Source: an uncultured Pelagibacteraceae bacterium
Lineage (GTDB): Bacteria; Pseudomonadota; Alphaproteobacteria; Pelagibacterales; Pelagibacteraceae
Assembly (NCBI GenBank): GCA_902605035.1
Contig: CACLBB010000007.1
Span: forward strand, 1-64,000
DNA length: 64,000 bases
Direction of reading: 5' to 3'
Each line of letters starts with the position of its first letter. Within the stretch, counting starts at the first letter, position 1. Shown here piece after piece: positions 10,129-21,626 of the stretch. The notes under the pieces are model-generated. The model made no database searches and was not told the origin of the DNA. It saw only the letters and a program-made list of their open reading frames with translations. A program made the position numbers and the translations under genes.

Positions 10129-10914
10129 TTAGGTAATATTTTTTGGATCAGGCATTCCTACTTTATTATAGCCAGCATCCACATAATGAATTTCTCCTGT
10201 TACACCAGCAGCAAGATCACTTAGTAGATAAAGTGCAGAATTACCTACGTCATGAATATCTACATTTCTTTTTAAAAATGAATGGTTTTCATTCCACTTA
10301 TAAAGAAATTTTGCATCGCCAATGGCAGAAGCAGCTAGCGTTTTTATTGGACCAGCACTTATTGCATTTACTCTTATTCCTTTAGCCCCTAGATCTCTAG
10401 CTAAATATTTTACGCTTGCTTCAAGCGCAGATTTACAAACTCCCATAACATTATAATTAGGAATAGCTTTTGTAGATTCATAAGTAAGTGTTATAAGACT
10501 ACTATTTTTTTTCATTATTTTTGAGGCCTCTTTGGAAATTTCTGTGAAAGAAAAACAAGAGATTAACATACTTTTTAAAAAGTTTTCTCTTGTTGTGTTA
10601 AGATATTCACCTGATAACTCTGATTTGTCAGAAAAAGCTACGGCGTGCACAACAAAGTCTATTTCACCCCATTGCGATTTAATATCTTCAAATAGTTTAA
10701 TTACTTCATTTTTTTTTTCTACATCACAACTAAATGTTATTTTTGAATTTAATTTTTCAGCTAAAGGGATAACTCTTTTTTTAAGAGCATCTCCTAAATA
10801 TGTAAATGCTAATTCAGCGCCCGCTTCAGACAATTTTTGTGAGATACCCCATGCAATGGATCGTTCATTAGCTACGCCCATAATCAATCCTTTTTTTCCT
10901 TTCATTAAACCCAT
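10129..10914 (-). CDS. fabI: enoyl-[acyl-carrier-protein] reductase (NADH)
   Basis: Catalyses the last step of each fatty-acid elongation cycle. A short-chain-dehydrogenase fold with the FabI-type nucleotide loop (GVANERSIAWGI, about 13-24) and the catalytic Tyr-x6-Lys in YNVMGVCK (about 155-162); AISAGPIKTLAASAI follows at the substrate loop. 261 residues, normal. Third gene of fabA-fabB-fabI, three bases after fabB, an arrangement well known next to irr in alphaproteobacteria. Confidence 0.96.
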   Translation of the reverse strand: MGLMKGKKGLIMGVANERSIAWGISQKLSEAGAELAFTYLGDALKKRVIPLAEKLNSKITFSCDVEKKNEVIKLFEDIKSQWGEIDFVVHAVAFSDKSELSGEYLNTTRENFLKSMLISCFSFTEISKEASKIMKKNSSLITLTYESTKAIPNYNVMGVCKSALEASVKYLARDLGAKGIRVNAISAGPIKTLAASAIGDAKFLYKWNENHSFLKRNVDIHDVGNSALYLLSDLAAGVTGEIHYVDAGYNKVGMPDPKNIT

Positions 10915-10917
10915 AAA

Positions 10918-12129
10918 TTATACCTTTTCAAAAACTAAAGTTGCATTAGTTCCACCAAAACCAAAACTGTTTGACATTACAGAGTTCAACGTAACATTCT
11001 TTTCAACTTTAGTTACAATAGGATATTTTTTTGCCTCTTCATCCATGTCAGTTATATTTGCTGATGCTGCAATAAAATTATTTTTCATCATTATTAAACT
11101 GTAAATAGCCTCGTGAACAGATGTAGCACCAAGCGAGTGTCCAGCTAAAGATTTCGTAGAACTTATTTTAGGTTTATATTTGTCAAAAACTTCACCAACT
11201 GCTTTTAATTCAGTAATATCACCTACAGGTGTTGATGTTCCGTGTGTATTTATATAATCAATTTTGTTTTTAGCAGATCCTAATGCCATTTTCATACATC
11301 TAACTGCTCCTTCTCCTGAGGGTGCCACCATATCAAATCCGTCCGAAGTAGCTCCATAACCTGTAATTTCTGCATAAATTTTTGCTCCCCTAGATTTTGC
11401 ATGTTCATACTCCTCCAAAACCAAAACACCACCACCTCCAGAAATAACAAATCCATCTCTTGTTTTGTCGTACGGTCTTGAGGCTTTTTCAGGAGTGCTG
11501 TTATATTTGGATGATAATGCCGTCATTGCATCAAACATTGCTGTCATTGCAAAATGGACTTCATCACTACCACCTGCAAATATAATTTTCTGTTTACCAA
11601 GTTGTATTAATTCCATTGCATTACCTATACAATGACCGCTAGTTGCACAGGCTGAACTAATTGTATAGTTAACTCCTTTTATCTTAAATGGCACAGCTAG
11701 TGTTGCTGATGCTGTACTAGACATTGTTCTAGGAACAACAAAAGGCCCCATTCTTTTAGGGCTTTTTTCCCTAGTTTTATCAGCTGCTAAAATCACATTT
11801 TCTATTGAAGGCCCTCCCGAACCCATAATCATTCCTGTAGTAATATTGCTTACGTCTTTTTCATCTAAACCTGAGTCTTTAACAGCCTCTTTCATAGAAA
11901 TATAGTTATATGCAGAACCGGGTCCCATAAATCTTAAAAATTTTCTATCTACGTGATCTTCAAGCTTGATATTTGGTTTACCGTGAACATTGCTTTTTAA
12001 ATTATACTCTTTATATTCTTCTGAGAATGAAATACCAGATTTTGAATTTATAAGTGAATTATAAACTTCATCTTGATTATTGCCAAGACAAGATACTATT
12101 CCGAGGCCTGATATGACAACTCTTTTCAT
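10918..12129 (-). CDS. fabB: 3-oxoacyl-[acyl-carrier-protein] synthase I
   Basis: Condensing enzyme that elongates the cis-3-decenoyl product of FabA and so commits carbon to unsaturated fatty acids. The thiolase-fold Cys-His-His triad is intact: Cys in SSACATSGH (about 160), His in [10 protein letters not shown] (about 295) and His in LAGHSLGAT (about 330). The C terminus has the expected FGFGGTNA. 403 residues. The start overlaps the fabA stop by four bases, so the pair is translationally coupled. Confidence 0.95.
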   Translation of the reverse strand: MKRVVISGLGIVSCLGNNQDEVYNSLINSKSGISFSEEYKEYNLKSNVHGKPNIKLEDHVDRKFLRFMGPGSAYNYISMKEAVKDSGLDEKDVSNITTGMIMGSGGPSIENVILAADKTREKSPKRMGPFVVPRTMSSTASATLAVPFKIKGVNYTISSACATSGHCIGNAMELIQLGKQKIIFAGGSDEVHFAMTAMFDAMTALSSKYNSTPEKASRPYDKTRDGFVISGGGGVLVLEEYEHAKSRGAKIYAEITGYGATSDGFDMVAPSGEGAVRCMKMALGSAKNKIDYINTHGTSTPVGDITELKAVGEVFDKYKPKISSTKSLAGHSLGATSVHEAIYSLIMMKNNFIAASANITDMDEEAKKYPIVTKVEKNVTLNSVMSNSFGFGGTNATLVFEKV

Positions 12130-12629
12130 TGTTTAAATAAACCTACTTTCAAATTTTCTGCACTGTAAATAATTTTTCCATCAGCGCTTAATATACCATT
12201 AGCTAATCCAACTACAGCACCTTCTTTTTTTAAAATCCTTTTCATATTAATCTCATAGGTTGCTTTTTTGACTTTTTTCAAAACCTCTCCAGTAAATTTG
12301 ACTGAATTTACTCCGAGCGCTCTTCCTTTACCCGGTTCGCCTACCCATCCCAAATAAAATCCAACCAGTTGCCACATCGCATCTAAACCTAGACATCCCG
12401 GCATTACAGGGTCATCTTTAAAATGGCAATCAAAAAACCATAAATTTTCTTTTACATCCAACTCTGCCTTTACAAAACCTTTTTTGAATTCACCAATATC
12501 TTTTTTTATCTCGGTTATTCTATCAAACATTAACATAGGCGGTAAAGGAAGCTTAGCATTTCCTTCACCAAATAAATCCCCCTTAGCGCAAGCAATTAAT
12601 TCATCATAATTAAAACTGTTTTTTTGCAT
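12126..12629 (-). CDS. fabA: 3-hydroxydecanoyl-[ACP] dehydratase/isomerase
   Basis: Bifunctional hot-dog-fold enzyme that dehydrates 3-hydroxydecanoyl-ACP and isomerises the product to cis-3, the branch point for unsaturated fatty acids. The catalytic His is in [19 protein letters not shown] (about 70) with the paired Asp 14 residues later in the same block. 167 residues, full length. First gene of the fab operon, divergent from irr across an 81-base gap holding its promoter. Confidence 0.96.
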   Translation of the reverse strand: MQKNSFNYDELIACAKGDLFGEGNAKLPLPPMLMFDRITEIKKDIGEFKKGFVKAELDVKENLWFFDCHFKDDPVMPGCLGLDAMWQLVGFYLGWVGEPGKGRALGVNSVKFTGEVLKKVKKATYEINMKRILKKEGAVVGLANGILSADGKIIYSAENLKVGLFKQ

Positions 12630-12667
12630 ATGTTTTGATAGTAGTTTTTACTTGATTTATGTACAGT

Positions 12668-12696
12668 TTCATATAAATAATTGTACTTTATATCAA
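12668..12696 (-). promoter_or_regulatory. predicted fabA promoter
   Basis: On the minus strand TTGATA (12696-12691) and TATGAA (12673-12668) are separated by 17 bases, a sigma-70-like pair. The predicted start of transcription lies about 32 bases before the fabA ATG. The same gap carries an interrupted inverted repeat (TTGAT/ATCAA and GTAC/GTAC arms, 12652-12696) shared with divergent irr. Prediction by eye only. Confidence 0.45.
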
Positions 12697-12710
12697 TAAA
12701 TAAGGATTTT

Positions 12711-13121
12711 ATGGCCCAAAAAAAAGAGTTTGTAAATAAACTAAGAACTTCTGGCCTCAGACCTACTAAGCAAAGAATTCTAATAGCGAAAAATTTATTT
12801 GATAGAAATAAAACTTTTCATTTTACAATCGAAACACTTAACAAAGAAATTAATAGGAAAGGTAAAGTTAGAGTAGCTTTGGCTACAGTTTACAACACTG
12901 TTGAAGCTTTTACAAAAGCTGGTTACTTAAAAGAAATTTTAACTAGTAAAAGTAAAAGTTATTATGATACGAACATAAAGTCGCACCATCATTTTTACGA
13001 CGAGGGAACAAAAAAACTTACCGATATCGACTATAACCAAGTAAAACTTAGTAAAGTTCCTACTCCTCCTAAAGGTAAAAAAATTAAAAATCTCGAAGTT
13101 GTAATAAGAATAGAAAATTAA
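12711..13121 (+). CDS. irr: Fur-family iron response regulator Irr
   Basis: Winged-helix transcription factor of the Fur superfamily that reports haem/iron status in alphaproteobacteria. The N-terminal DNA-binding part contains LRTSGLRPTKQRILIAKNLF and the recognition region VALATVYNTVEAF (about 56-69). The dimer domain starts with HHHFYDE, the Irr-type haem/metal site, in place of the HHDH stretch typical of Fur. The start is placed at the Met of MAQKKEF (an upstream in-frame Met falls in the promoter region). Divergence from fabA-fabB-fabI is the standard alphaproteobacterial position of irr. katG follows downstream with an ICE/Fur-like palindrome in its promoter. Confidence 0.88.
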   Translation: MAQKKEFVNKLRTSGLRPTKQRILIAKNLFDRNKTFHFTIETLNKEINRKGKVRVALATVYNTVEAFTKAGYLKEILTSKSKSYYDTNIKSHHHFYDEGTKKLTDIDYNQVKLSKVPTPPKGKKIKNLEVVIRIEN

Positions 13122-13131
13122 TCATCACATA

Positions 13132-13162
13132 TTGACTTTACAGTTTAGAATAATTATAAACT
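13132..13162 (+). promoter_or_regulatory. katG promoter with overlapping ICE/Fur-like palindrome
   Basis: TTGACT (13132-13137), 17-base spacer, TATAAA (13155-13160): near-consensus sigma-70 promoter with a predicted start around 13167, ten bases before the katG ATG. A 21-base palindrome (13142-13162; core TTTAGAATAATTATAAA, one mismatched pair plus the centre base) covers the spacer and -10. Its shape resembles the iron control element (TTTAGAA...TTCTAAA-type) bound by Irr; irr is the gene just upstream. Binding would block the promoter, so a repressor role is the natural reading (inference). Confidence 0.65.
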
Positions 13163-13164
13163 AA

Positions 13165-15348
<2,184 letters not shown>

Positions 15349-15591
15349 ATGGCTGAATTCACACATGGAATATTTACTGCAGTAAAGGACGTTTACAAAA
15401 GTAATCGAGGATCTATACTCAGAACTATAGTTTATACTATTGGCCACTTTGCAATTGCAATCATTGTTTTAATGTCAATTGCCAACGTTTCATTTGCAGT
15501 TGCACTGACAGATGCAATTGTAGAACCATTAGCTAATGCTATTTGGTATTTCTTACTAGATAAATTTTGGGCATCCAAATATAAAAGTTAA
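15349..15591 (+). CDS. DUF2061-like small membrane protein
   Basis: 80-residue protein with two hydrophobic segments (about 23-45 and 48-70) and the DUF2061-type ending in which a short helix leads to WYFLLDKFW. It starts on the base after the katG stop, so it is probably co-transcribed with katG. Function unknown; membrane location is predicted from sequence. It converges with the SH3 gene, overlapping it by four bases. Confidence 0.65.
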   Translation: MAEFTHGIFTAVKDVYKSNRGSILRTIVYTIGHFAIAIIVLMSIANVSFAVALTDAIVEPLANAIWYFLLDKFWASKYKS

Positions 15592-16046
15592 AGAAGTCCC
15601 CATAAGCCGTCTTTTCGTAACCAACCCTTAAACTTCTTTAATTTTACTTTACACCATTCGTCTTTACATTTTATGATTTTTGTAAGTCGCCCTTTCTTTA
15701 AAATAGCTAAAGGCTTCGAATAAGTAGTAGGATTTTTAAACATAATCAATTCATCTTCTATAACAATTGCCGCTTTCTTTTTTGAAAGTTGGGATACATG
15801 TATCCACCCAGAATTATTCTCATGATCTCTTATTTTTCTAAAATTATCTGATTGATCTTGCACTAAAACAGGAAGAAATTTTTTCTTATAAAAAATCTTA
15901 ATTGGATATTCACGAGATGGACCTTGTCTCAAGTTGACTTTATCATATCTCAAAGTTAAAAAATATTCATCTTTAGCAAAGGATATTCCTTGAAAAAATA
16001 AAATACTTAAAAATAATATTGTAATTTTTAACATTTGTTTATACAT
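15588..16046 (-). CDS. exported SH3-like domain protein
   Basis: 152 residues with a cleavable signal peptide (hydrophobic run ending in GISFA before KDEYF). Two bacterial SH3-type units follow, with VNLRQGPSREYPI and GWIHVSQLSKK in the first and WCKVKLKKFKGWLRKDGLWG in the second, the pattern of SH3_4/DUF1058 periplasmic proteins. Such domains usually bind peptidoglycan or proteins in the envelope. The start is either the Met at 16046 or the one at 16034; both overlap the upstream E1-like gene. Confidence 0.72.
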   Translation of the reverse strand: MYKQMLKITILFLSILFFQGISFAKDEYFLTLRYDKVNLRQGPSREYPIKIFYKKKFLPVLVQDQSDNFRKIRDHENNSGWIHVSQLSKKKAAIVIEDELIMFKNPTTYSKPLAILKKGRLTKIIKCKDEWCKVKLKKFKGWLRKDGLWGLL

Positions 16047-16771
16047 TTTGGATTTTTAGATATCTTCAATTTTCTGAAATTTGTATTTAAACTGTCAAAA
16101 ATGATAACTTGCCCATTAAGATTATCTTTTTTATTCAAAATAGTTTTTAAAACTTCATTGGCCTGCAAGGATCCCATAATACCAGCAACAGGTGAAAAAA
16201 TTCCATCCACTTGACAGTTGTTATCCAAATCAGGTTTATCTGGCATAAAACATCTGTAACATGGTCCTTTTTTTTTAAAATCAAATTTCATTAGTTGTCC
16301 ATCAAATTTAGTAATTGCAGATGAAATTAAGATTTTTTTATTTTTTAAACAATAATCATTAATTAAGTATCTTGTATCAAAATTATCTGTTCCATCACAT
16401 ATTATGTCAAAATTATTTAAAACTTGATTAATGTTTTTATCTGTTAATTTTTTTTTAAATGTAATAATTTTAATCTTATTGTTAATTTTATTAATTACCT
16501 TTTTTGCCTGGAAAACTTTATATTTTCCTACGTCTTTTGGATTAAATAGGGTTTGTCTATTTAAATTAGAAATTTCAACTTTATCAAAATCGACAATACC
16601 AACTTTTCCAACGCCTGAGGCAGCTAGGTAAGTTAAAAGTGGACATCCTAATCCTCCCAAACCTACAATTAGAACATTTCCTAAAAAGATTTTTTTTTGC
16701 CCAGCTAAACCAATCTTTTTTAAAATTATTTGCTTTTCAAATCTTTTAAACTGGTTCAAATCAATTTTCAT
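16028..16771 (-). CDS. MoeB/ThiF/HesA-family adenylyltransferase
   Basis: E1-like enzyme that adenylates the C-terminal Gly of a sulfur-carrier protein (MoaD or ThiS). Seen: the nucleotide loop VLIVGLGGLGCPLLTYLAASG (about 33-53, described here as the GLGGLGCP core), the ISNLNRQ Arg, and the DGTDNFDTRYLIND block. The first zinc Cys pair is CYRC (about 175); the second, at the very C terminus, reads CINKC, i.e. one residue wider than the usual CxxC. The sulfur carrier is not encoded in the window, so MoeB and ThiF cannot be told apart. It sits in the mutM/ubiE-coaBC-dut neighbourhood where such a gene is common in alphaproteobacteria. Confidence 0.82.
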   Translation of the reverse strand: MKIDLNQFKRFEKQIILKKIGLAGQKKIFLGNVLIVGLGGLGCPLLTYLAASGVGKVGIVDFDKVEISNLNRQTLFNPKDVGKYKVFQAKKVINKINNKIKIITFKKKLTDKNINQVLNNFDIICDGTDNFDTRYLINDYCLKNKKILISSAITKFDGQLMKFDFKKKGPCYRCFMPDKPDLDNNCQVDGIFSPVAGIMGSLQANEVLKTILNKKDNLNGQVIIFDSLNTNFRKLKISKNPKCINKC

Positions 16772-16777
16772 TTTAGA

Positions 16778-17218
16778 TCATTTGGTTCCTGTCGAGCCGA
16801 ATCCACCTGTTCCTCGATCCGTTTTACTTAAATCTTCAACTTCTTTTAATTCAGCTTGTTCAACTGGGCAAACTACCATTTGTGCGATACGAAGATTTTT
16901 TTCTATTTTAAAAGGTTCTGTTCCAAGATTAATTAATATAACTTTTATTTCACCTCTATAGTCAGCGTCGATTGTACCTGGAGTATTTAAAACAGTTATT
17001 TTTTGTTTTACTGCTAAACCCGACCTAGGTCTAATTTGAACTTCAAAACCTTTTGGTATAGCTAATGATATACCTGTTGGTATAGTTGCAGTTTTACCTG
17101 GACTAATAATTATATCTGACTCTATATTTGCTGATAGATCCATGCCCGAAGACCCACTCGTTTCATATTTAGGTAATTGAACTTTTTTAGATAGTCTTTT
17201 AATTAATATTTTTGTCAT
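16778..17218 (-). CDS. dut: deoxyuridine 5'-triphosphate nucleotidohydrolase
   Basis: Trimeric dUTPase that hydrolyses dUTP to dUMP, preventing uracil entry into DNA and feeding thymidylate synthesis. All five family motifs can be followed: [25 protein letters not shown] (catalytic Asp), a QMVVCPV strand, and the C-terminal GTGGFGSTG arm. 146 residues, standard. Its start lies inside the last 20 bases of coaBC, and moeB/thiF follows six bases after its stop. Confidence 0.96.
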   Translation of the reverse strand: MTKILIKRLSKKVQLPKYETSGSSGMDLSANIESDIIISPGKTATIPTGISLAIPKGFEVQIRPRSGLAVKQKITVLNTPGTIDADYRGEIKVILINLGTEPFKIEKNLRIAQMVVCPVEQAELKEVEDLSKTDRGTGGFGSTGTK

Positions 17219-18428
17219 TCAACAAAAGTTTATCTAAAATAATTTTCGCAATTGTATTAGCAATATAACTTTTTTTATTTTTTGGTATTGATTGAATTTT
17301 ACCTTTTTTATCAATAATTGAAACTTTATTGTATTCTGAATTAAATCCAAAATCTTTTTTTGATACATCATTAGCTATTATTAAATCACAGTATTTTTCT
17401 TTTATTTTTGCAATTGAATTTTGTATAACATTTTCTGTTTCAGCTGAAAAACCAATAACAATCTTAGGTCTAAATTTATTATTTTTACTTAAATATTCTA
17501 GGATATCTATATTCTTTTCTAATTTGATATTATCTAAATTTGAAGAATTCTTTTTTATTTTTTTTTTACTTTTTTTTATTGGTTTATAATCTGAGACAGC
17601 AGCAGCACATATTGCCACATCAACAGGTAGGGATTTTTTAACCTCAGACAGCATATTTTTTGCAGAAACTATCCTTTTTATTTTTAAATCCCTTGAGGGT
17701 GGTAAATCAGAAGGTCCGGCTATAATTTCTGTTTTAATACCTATTCTGTTTAAGGCAAGAGCAACTTCATAACCTTGTTTGCCGCTTGACTCATTTGAAA
17801 TGTATCTTATTGGATCTATATATTCTCTTGTAGGGCCAGTAGTCACCAAGGCCTTAAAGTTTTTGTGTTTGATTAAATTTTTTTTGTCAAAATAATTTTT
17901 TAAGTATGAAAAAATTTGTCTAGGGCTTGACATTTTACCTTCCCCATATTCACCGCAAACCATTTCCCCTTTTTCTGGTCCTATAAAATAATAACCGTAA
18001 TCCTGTAAAACTTTTAAGTTTTTCTGAGTGGCTTTATGGAGCCACATTCTTACATTCATAGCTGGCACTAAAAGGATATCTTTGTTAGATGCCAACAAAA
18101 CAGTTGTTGCTAAGTCTTCAGCTTTTCCAATGGTTAATTTAGTCATAAAATTTGCCGTAGTAGGCAAAACAATAATCAAATCTGCCCATCTAGACAGAGC
18201 TATGTGATCGATGTCCGCCTCACTATTCTTATCGAAAATATCTTCAAAAGTTTTATTATTTGTCAAAGTAGTAATTGAGAGAGGAGTAACGAACTCTTTA
18301 CCACTTTTAGTTAGAATTACTTTGACATCAACTTTATTTTTTTTAAGCAGCCTAATTAGATCAAGAGATTTATATGCGGATATTCCTCCCCCGACAATAA
18401 TCAAAATTCTTTTATTTTTTAATGCCAT
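17199..18428 (-). CDS. coaBC: bifunctional phosphopantothenoylcysteine decarboxylase/synthase
   Basis: Two-step enzyme of coenzyme A synthesis. The N-terminal flavoprotein decarboxylase (CoaC, about 1-185) shows [14 protein letters not shown], the PAMNVRMW substrate motif, and the active-site Cys in [11 protein letters not shown]. The C-terminal CTP-dependent ligase (CoaB, about 190-409) shows [21 protein letters not shown] (core GPTREYIDP) and a Lys-rich loop followed by NIDIL. 409 residues. Four overlapping or tightly spaced genes (ubiE-ubiB-coaBC-dut) suggest one operon. Confidence 0.95.
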   Translation of the reverse strand: MALKNKRILIIVGGGISAYKSLDLIRLLKKNKVDVKVILTKSGKEFVTPLSITTLTNNKTFEDIFDKNSEADIDHIALSRWADLIIVLPTTANFMTKLTIGKAEDLATTVLLASNKDILLVPAMNVRMWLHKATQKNLKVLQDYGYYFIGPEKGEMVCGEYGEGKMSSPRQIFSYLKNYFDKKNLIKHKNFKALVTTGPTREYIDPIRYISNESSGKQGYEVALALNRIGIKTEIIAGPSDLPPSRDLKIKRIVSAKNMLSEVKKSLPVDVAICAAAVSDYKPIKKSKKKIKKNSSNLDNIKLEKNIDILEYLSKNNKFRPKIVIGFSAETENVIQNSIAKIKEKYCDLIIANDVSKKDFGFNSEYNKVSIIDKKGKIQSIPKNKKSYIANTIAKIILDKLLLNDKNIN

Positions 18429-18434
18429 AATTTA

Positions 18435-20000
18435 TTAAAATACTAATAAAGCGATAATTACAATACTTAAAAAACTAATTATTAAATTGTTTCTGAAATT
18501 TTTCAACTTCATTTGTTCAATTTCTAATTTTCTACTATTTCCAGAACCAAGATTAAGTTTCCCTTCAGCCATTAGCTGTAATGCATAATTTGCTTTATCC
18601 ATAATTTCTGGAAAGTCAGGTATTCTTTTTATTATCTCTGAAGAGGTGTTTATTGCAGTATCTAAAGTTGATTTAGGGCTTTTGATTTCTTTTAACCAGT
18701 TCTCTAAAACTGGCCTCGATACTTCCCAAATATTAGTTTCTGGATAGAGTTTTCTAGCAACACCCTCTACAACTACCATTGTTTTTTGTAAAATAAGTAA
18801 AGGAGTTTGAGTTGGCATATTAAATTTTTCAGTAATTTCAAAAAGTTGTGCCAATAAGTTTCCCCCTGAAATATCTTTAATTGATTGTCCGAATATAGGT
18901 TCACCAACAGATCTTAGCGCTTGTGCAAACTCCTCTTTAGATGCATCCTGAGGGACTAGTCCAGCTTGAAAATGTACATCAGCAACTTTAGAATAATCTC
19001 TTTGAATAAAACCATACAAGATCTCAGCTAAAAACTTTCTATTATTCTTATCCAATCTTCCCATTATACCGAAATCAACTGGTATTATATTTCCTTTTTC
19101 GTCTACAAATAAATTTCCCTGGTGCATATCTCCGTGAAAAAAACCATCTCGAACTGCTTGTTTTAAAAAATGCTGTATTAAATTTTCAGCTAATCTTTTT
19201 AAGTCAATTCCTAATTCTTTAATTTTTTCATGTTCTCTAATTGAGATACCTTCAACTCTATCTAAGGTAAGTATTTTTTTTGAGGTATAATTCCAGTAAA
19301 TTTTAGGCACATTAAAACCCCTATCATTTTTTGTATTTTCGTATAACTCATTAGCTGCTGCTGCTTCAAAACGTAAATCCATTTCAATGTTAGTTATTTC
19401 TCTTAATAAATGAACTACTTCTACCAGTTTAAGTCTTTTTGCTTTCGATAAGGTATTTTCAATTATGTAAGCAAACAGCATTAAGGCGTCTAATTCTTCA
19501 TTAAATAATTTCTCAATGTTTGGACGTAAAATTTTGATTGCTACCTCTTTATTTTGATTTTCGTCTTGAATTTTAGCAATATGTACTTGAGCAATAGATG
19601 CAGCAGCAATAGGCTCGCTTAACTCCATGATTTTTTGAAATTGATTATCCCCTACCTCTTTTTTTATAATTTTTTTTGCCTCATAAGTATCAAATGCTGG
19701 AAGCTTATCTTGTAATTTTTCTAAATTTTTTGCAGTTTCTTCTCCAATTATATCTGGTCTGGTTGCAAGAAATTGTCCTAATTTAATAAAAGTGGTTCCC
19801 ATTTCTTCTAGGGCCACACACAGTTTCTCACCTGGTTTTTTTTTTTCGTTAAAATTTTTTTTTGATGATCCTAAAGATATTATATTAAAAAAAATATTAA
19901 CTATAATTGGTAGATTGTATATATCGTTTATAGTGTCTATCGCACCAGACGTAGATAATTTTCTTGCAATTTTGAACAACTGAAAAAATCTGCTAAACAT
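18435..20000 (-). CDS. ubiB: UbiB atypical kinase/ATPase for ubiquinone synthesis
   Basis: ABC1/ADCK/UbiB-family protein that supports the hydroxylation stage of ubiquinone synthesis. The KxGQ nucleotide motif is visible as FIKLGQFLATRPD (about 75-85), the Ala-rich loop as AAASIAQVH, the HGDMHQGNLFV catalytic loop and the PVDFGIMGRLD segment. A C-terminal hydrophobic helix (about 500-520) anchors it to the inner membrane. 521 residues. It starts one base after the ubiE stop. Confidence 0.93.
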   Translation of the reverse strand: MFSRFFQLFKIARKLSTSGAIDTINDIYNLPIIVNIFFNIISLGSSKKNFNEKKKPGEKLCVALEEMGTTFIKLGQFLATRPDIIGEETAKNLEKLQDKLPAFDTYEAKKIIKKEVGDNQFQKIMELSEPIAAASIAQVHIAKIQDENQNKEVAIKILRPNIEKLFNEELDALMLFAYIIENTLSKAKRLKLVEVVHLLREITNIEMDLRFEAAAANELYENTKNDRGFNVPKIYWNYTSKKILTLDRVEGISIREHEKIKELGIDLKRLAENLIQHFLKQAVRDGFFHGDMHQGNLFVDEKGNIIPVDFGIMGRLDKNNRKFLAEILYGFIQRDYSKVADVHFQAGLVPQDASKEEFAQALRSVGEPIFGQSIKDISGGNLLAQLFEITEKFNMPTQTPLLILQKTMVVVEGVARKLYPETNIWEVSRPVLENWLKEIKSPKSTLDTAINTSSEIIKRIPDFPEIMDKANYALQLMAEGKLNLGSGNSRKLEIEQMKLKNFRNNLIISFLSIVIIALLVF

Positions 20001-20705
20001 TTATACTTTCCATCCAGAATGTATTGCAGAAATACCATTACTCAAATTTCGATATTCAACTTTAGAAAAACCGTTTCTTTTTACTAAGCTAGTTAATTGA
20101 TCTTGAGTATAAAATTCACTTATACTTTTTATTAAATAATCATAAGGTTTCGATGAACCAACAACATATTTTCCTATAAAAGGGATTATTTTTGAGTATT
20201 TTTGATAAAGAGAATTGATTATCTCATTATTAATTTTTGAAAATTCAAGGCACATAAACCTTCCTCCAGGTTTTAGCACCCTTAAAGCTTCTTGAAGAGA
20301 TAAATTGATATTTGATACATTTCTTAATCCATAACTAATAGTATAAAAATCAAAAGAATTGTCCTTAAAAGGAAGTTTTTCTGCAGAGGTCTTATACCAT
20401 TTTATTTTTTTGAATACTTTTAAGTTATTTTTTCCTGTTAAATACATTTCATCGTTTGGCTCTACACATGCTACCTCTGCCGAGTTGTCAATTTTTTTTG
20501 TAAATAGCTTTGCAATATCTCCAGTCCCTGAGGCTACATCAACAAGTGTATTATTAGGTTGAGGATTCATCCAATCAATTAACTTACTTTTCCAAATTCG
20601 ATGGGCTCCAAAAGATATGATATCATTCATAATATCGTATTTTTTGTAAACACGAGAAAATACTGAATTGACTAGTTTGCTTTTATCTTGAATAATATTT
20701 TTCAT
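20001..20705 (-). CDS. ubiE: ubiquinone/menaquinone C-methyltransferase
   Basis: SAM-dependent C-methylation of the quinone ring. Motif I reads VDVASGTGDIA (about 57), followed by YGLRNVSN and KPGGRFMCLEFSK, all UbiE signatures. 234 residues. Methyl donor comes from metK. First gene of the minus-strand run ubiE-ubiB-coaBC-dut; its ATG is only 11 bases from the ATG of divergent mutM, so both promoters must overlap coding sequence. Confidence 0.95.
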   Translation of the reverse strand: MKNIIQDKSKLVNSVFSRVYKKYDIMNDIISFGAHRIWKSKLIDWMNPQPNNTLVDVASGTGDIAKLFTKKIDNSAEVACVEPNDEMYLTGKNNLKVFKKIKWYKTSAEKLPFKDNSFDFYTISYGLRNVSNINLSLQEALRVLKPGGRFMCLEFSKINNEIINSLYQKYSKIIPFIGKYVVGSSKPYDYLIKSISEFYTQDQLTSLVKRNGFSKVEYRNLSNGISAIHSGWKV

Positions 20706-20716
20706 TAATAAATTAT

Positions 20717-21586
20717 ATGCCAGAATTACCAGAAGTTGAAGTTGTTAAAAAGTCTCTTGAAAGTCAAATTAATAATTTGACCATTAAAAGTATTAAAATA
20801 AATGACGGTAATCTGAGATATAAAGTAAAAAAACAAGATTTTATAAAGGTCATAGGTCTTAAAATAATAAAAATTAAAAGGAGATCAAAATATTTACTAT
20901 TTTTTTTAAATAACAATTTTACCGTTATTGTTCATTTAGGAATGACAGGAAAATTTTTCATTTTAGATAAAAAAAAATTGAAAAAGAAAACTAGTTTTTA
21001 TTATAACCTAAAAGACTATAATCAAAAACATGACCGGATAATATTTATTTTTAATAATGGAATTCAACTTATATATAATGATGTTAGAAAATTTGGATTC
21101 CTTAAAGTTATTTCAGTTAGTGATATAACTGATAATAAACACTTAAAACTCCTTGGACCAGAACCATTTAGTAAACTTTATAATATAAAATACTTTAAAG
21201 AGTATTTATTTGGAAAAAAAAGAACAATCAAGGATATTCTTATGGATCAGAAATTTCTCGCTGGTTTGGGAAATATTTATGTAAATGAAATTCTTTTTTT
21301 AAGTAACATCAAACCTAATAAAAAAGTTAATAAATTAAGAAATCATGAGATTAAAAAAATTATTACAAATACGAAAAAGGTTCTTAAAAAGGCAATTATA
21401 TTAGGAGGTTCATCGATTAAAAATTTCGTTAACAGTTCAGGTATACAAGGAAATTTTCAACAGCAATTTAATGTTTATGGTAAAAAAGGTGAAAAATGTT
21501 CTAATTCAGATTGTAGTGGAAAAGTTAAAAAAATCGTAATTTCAAATCGAGCTAGTTTTTTTTGCCCAAAATGCCAAAAATTATAA
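20717..21586 (+). CDS. mutM: formamidopyrimidine-DNA glycosylase
   Basis: Base-excision enzyme for 8-oxoguanine and formamidopyrimidines. The obligatory N terminus MPELPEVE supplies the catalytic Pro2/Glu3. The helix-2-turn-helix region carries LAGLGNIYVNEILF, and the C-terminal zinc finger is C-x4-C-x16-C-x2-C (last ~30 residues). 289 residues. Its start is fixed by the N-terminal Pro requirement. Divergent from ubiE with 11 bases between start codons. Confidence 0.96.
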   Translation: MPELPEVEVVKKSLESQINNLTIKSIKINDGNLRYKVKKQDFIKVIGLKIIKIKRRSKYLLFFLNNNFTVIVHLGMTGKFFILDKKKLKKKTSFYYNLKDYNQKHDRIIFIFNNGIQLIYNDVRKFGFLKVISVSDITDNKHLKLLGPEPFSKLYNIKYFKEYLFGKKRTIKDILMDQKFLAGLGNIYVNEILFLSNIKPNKKVNKLRNHEIKKIITNTKKVLKKAIILGGSSIKNFVNSSGIQGNFQQQFNVYGKKGEKCSNSDCSGKVKKIVISNRASFFCPKCQKL

Positions 21587-21588
21587 AG

Positions 21589-21617
21589 TTGACCCTCATA
21601 ATTGTGAGATATATACA
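21589..21617 (+). promoter_or_regulatory. predicted rpsT promoter
   Basis: TTGACC (21589-21594), 17-base spacer, TATACA (21612-21617). The predicted start, about seven bases on, falls at roughly 21624, three bases before the rpsT ATG, so the mRNA would be leaderless or nearly so. The spacer holds a short imperfect palindrome CTCATAATTGTGAG. It starts two bases after the mutM stop. Confidence 0.5.
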
Positions 21618-21626
21618 GTTTAAAAA

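Noticed and set aside
12652-12696. FNR/FixK-type site TTGAT...ATCAA between fabA and irr
   Set aside because: The half-sites are about 34 bases apart, not the 4 bases needed for an FNR dimer.
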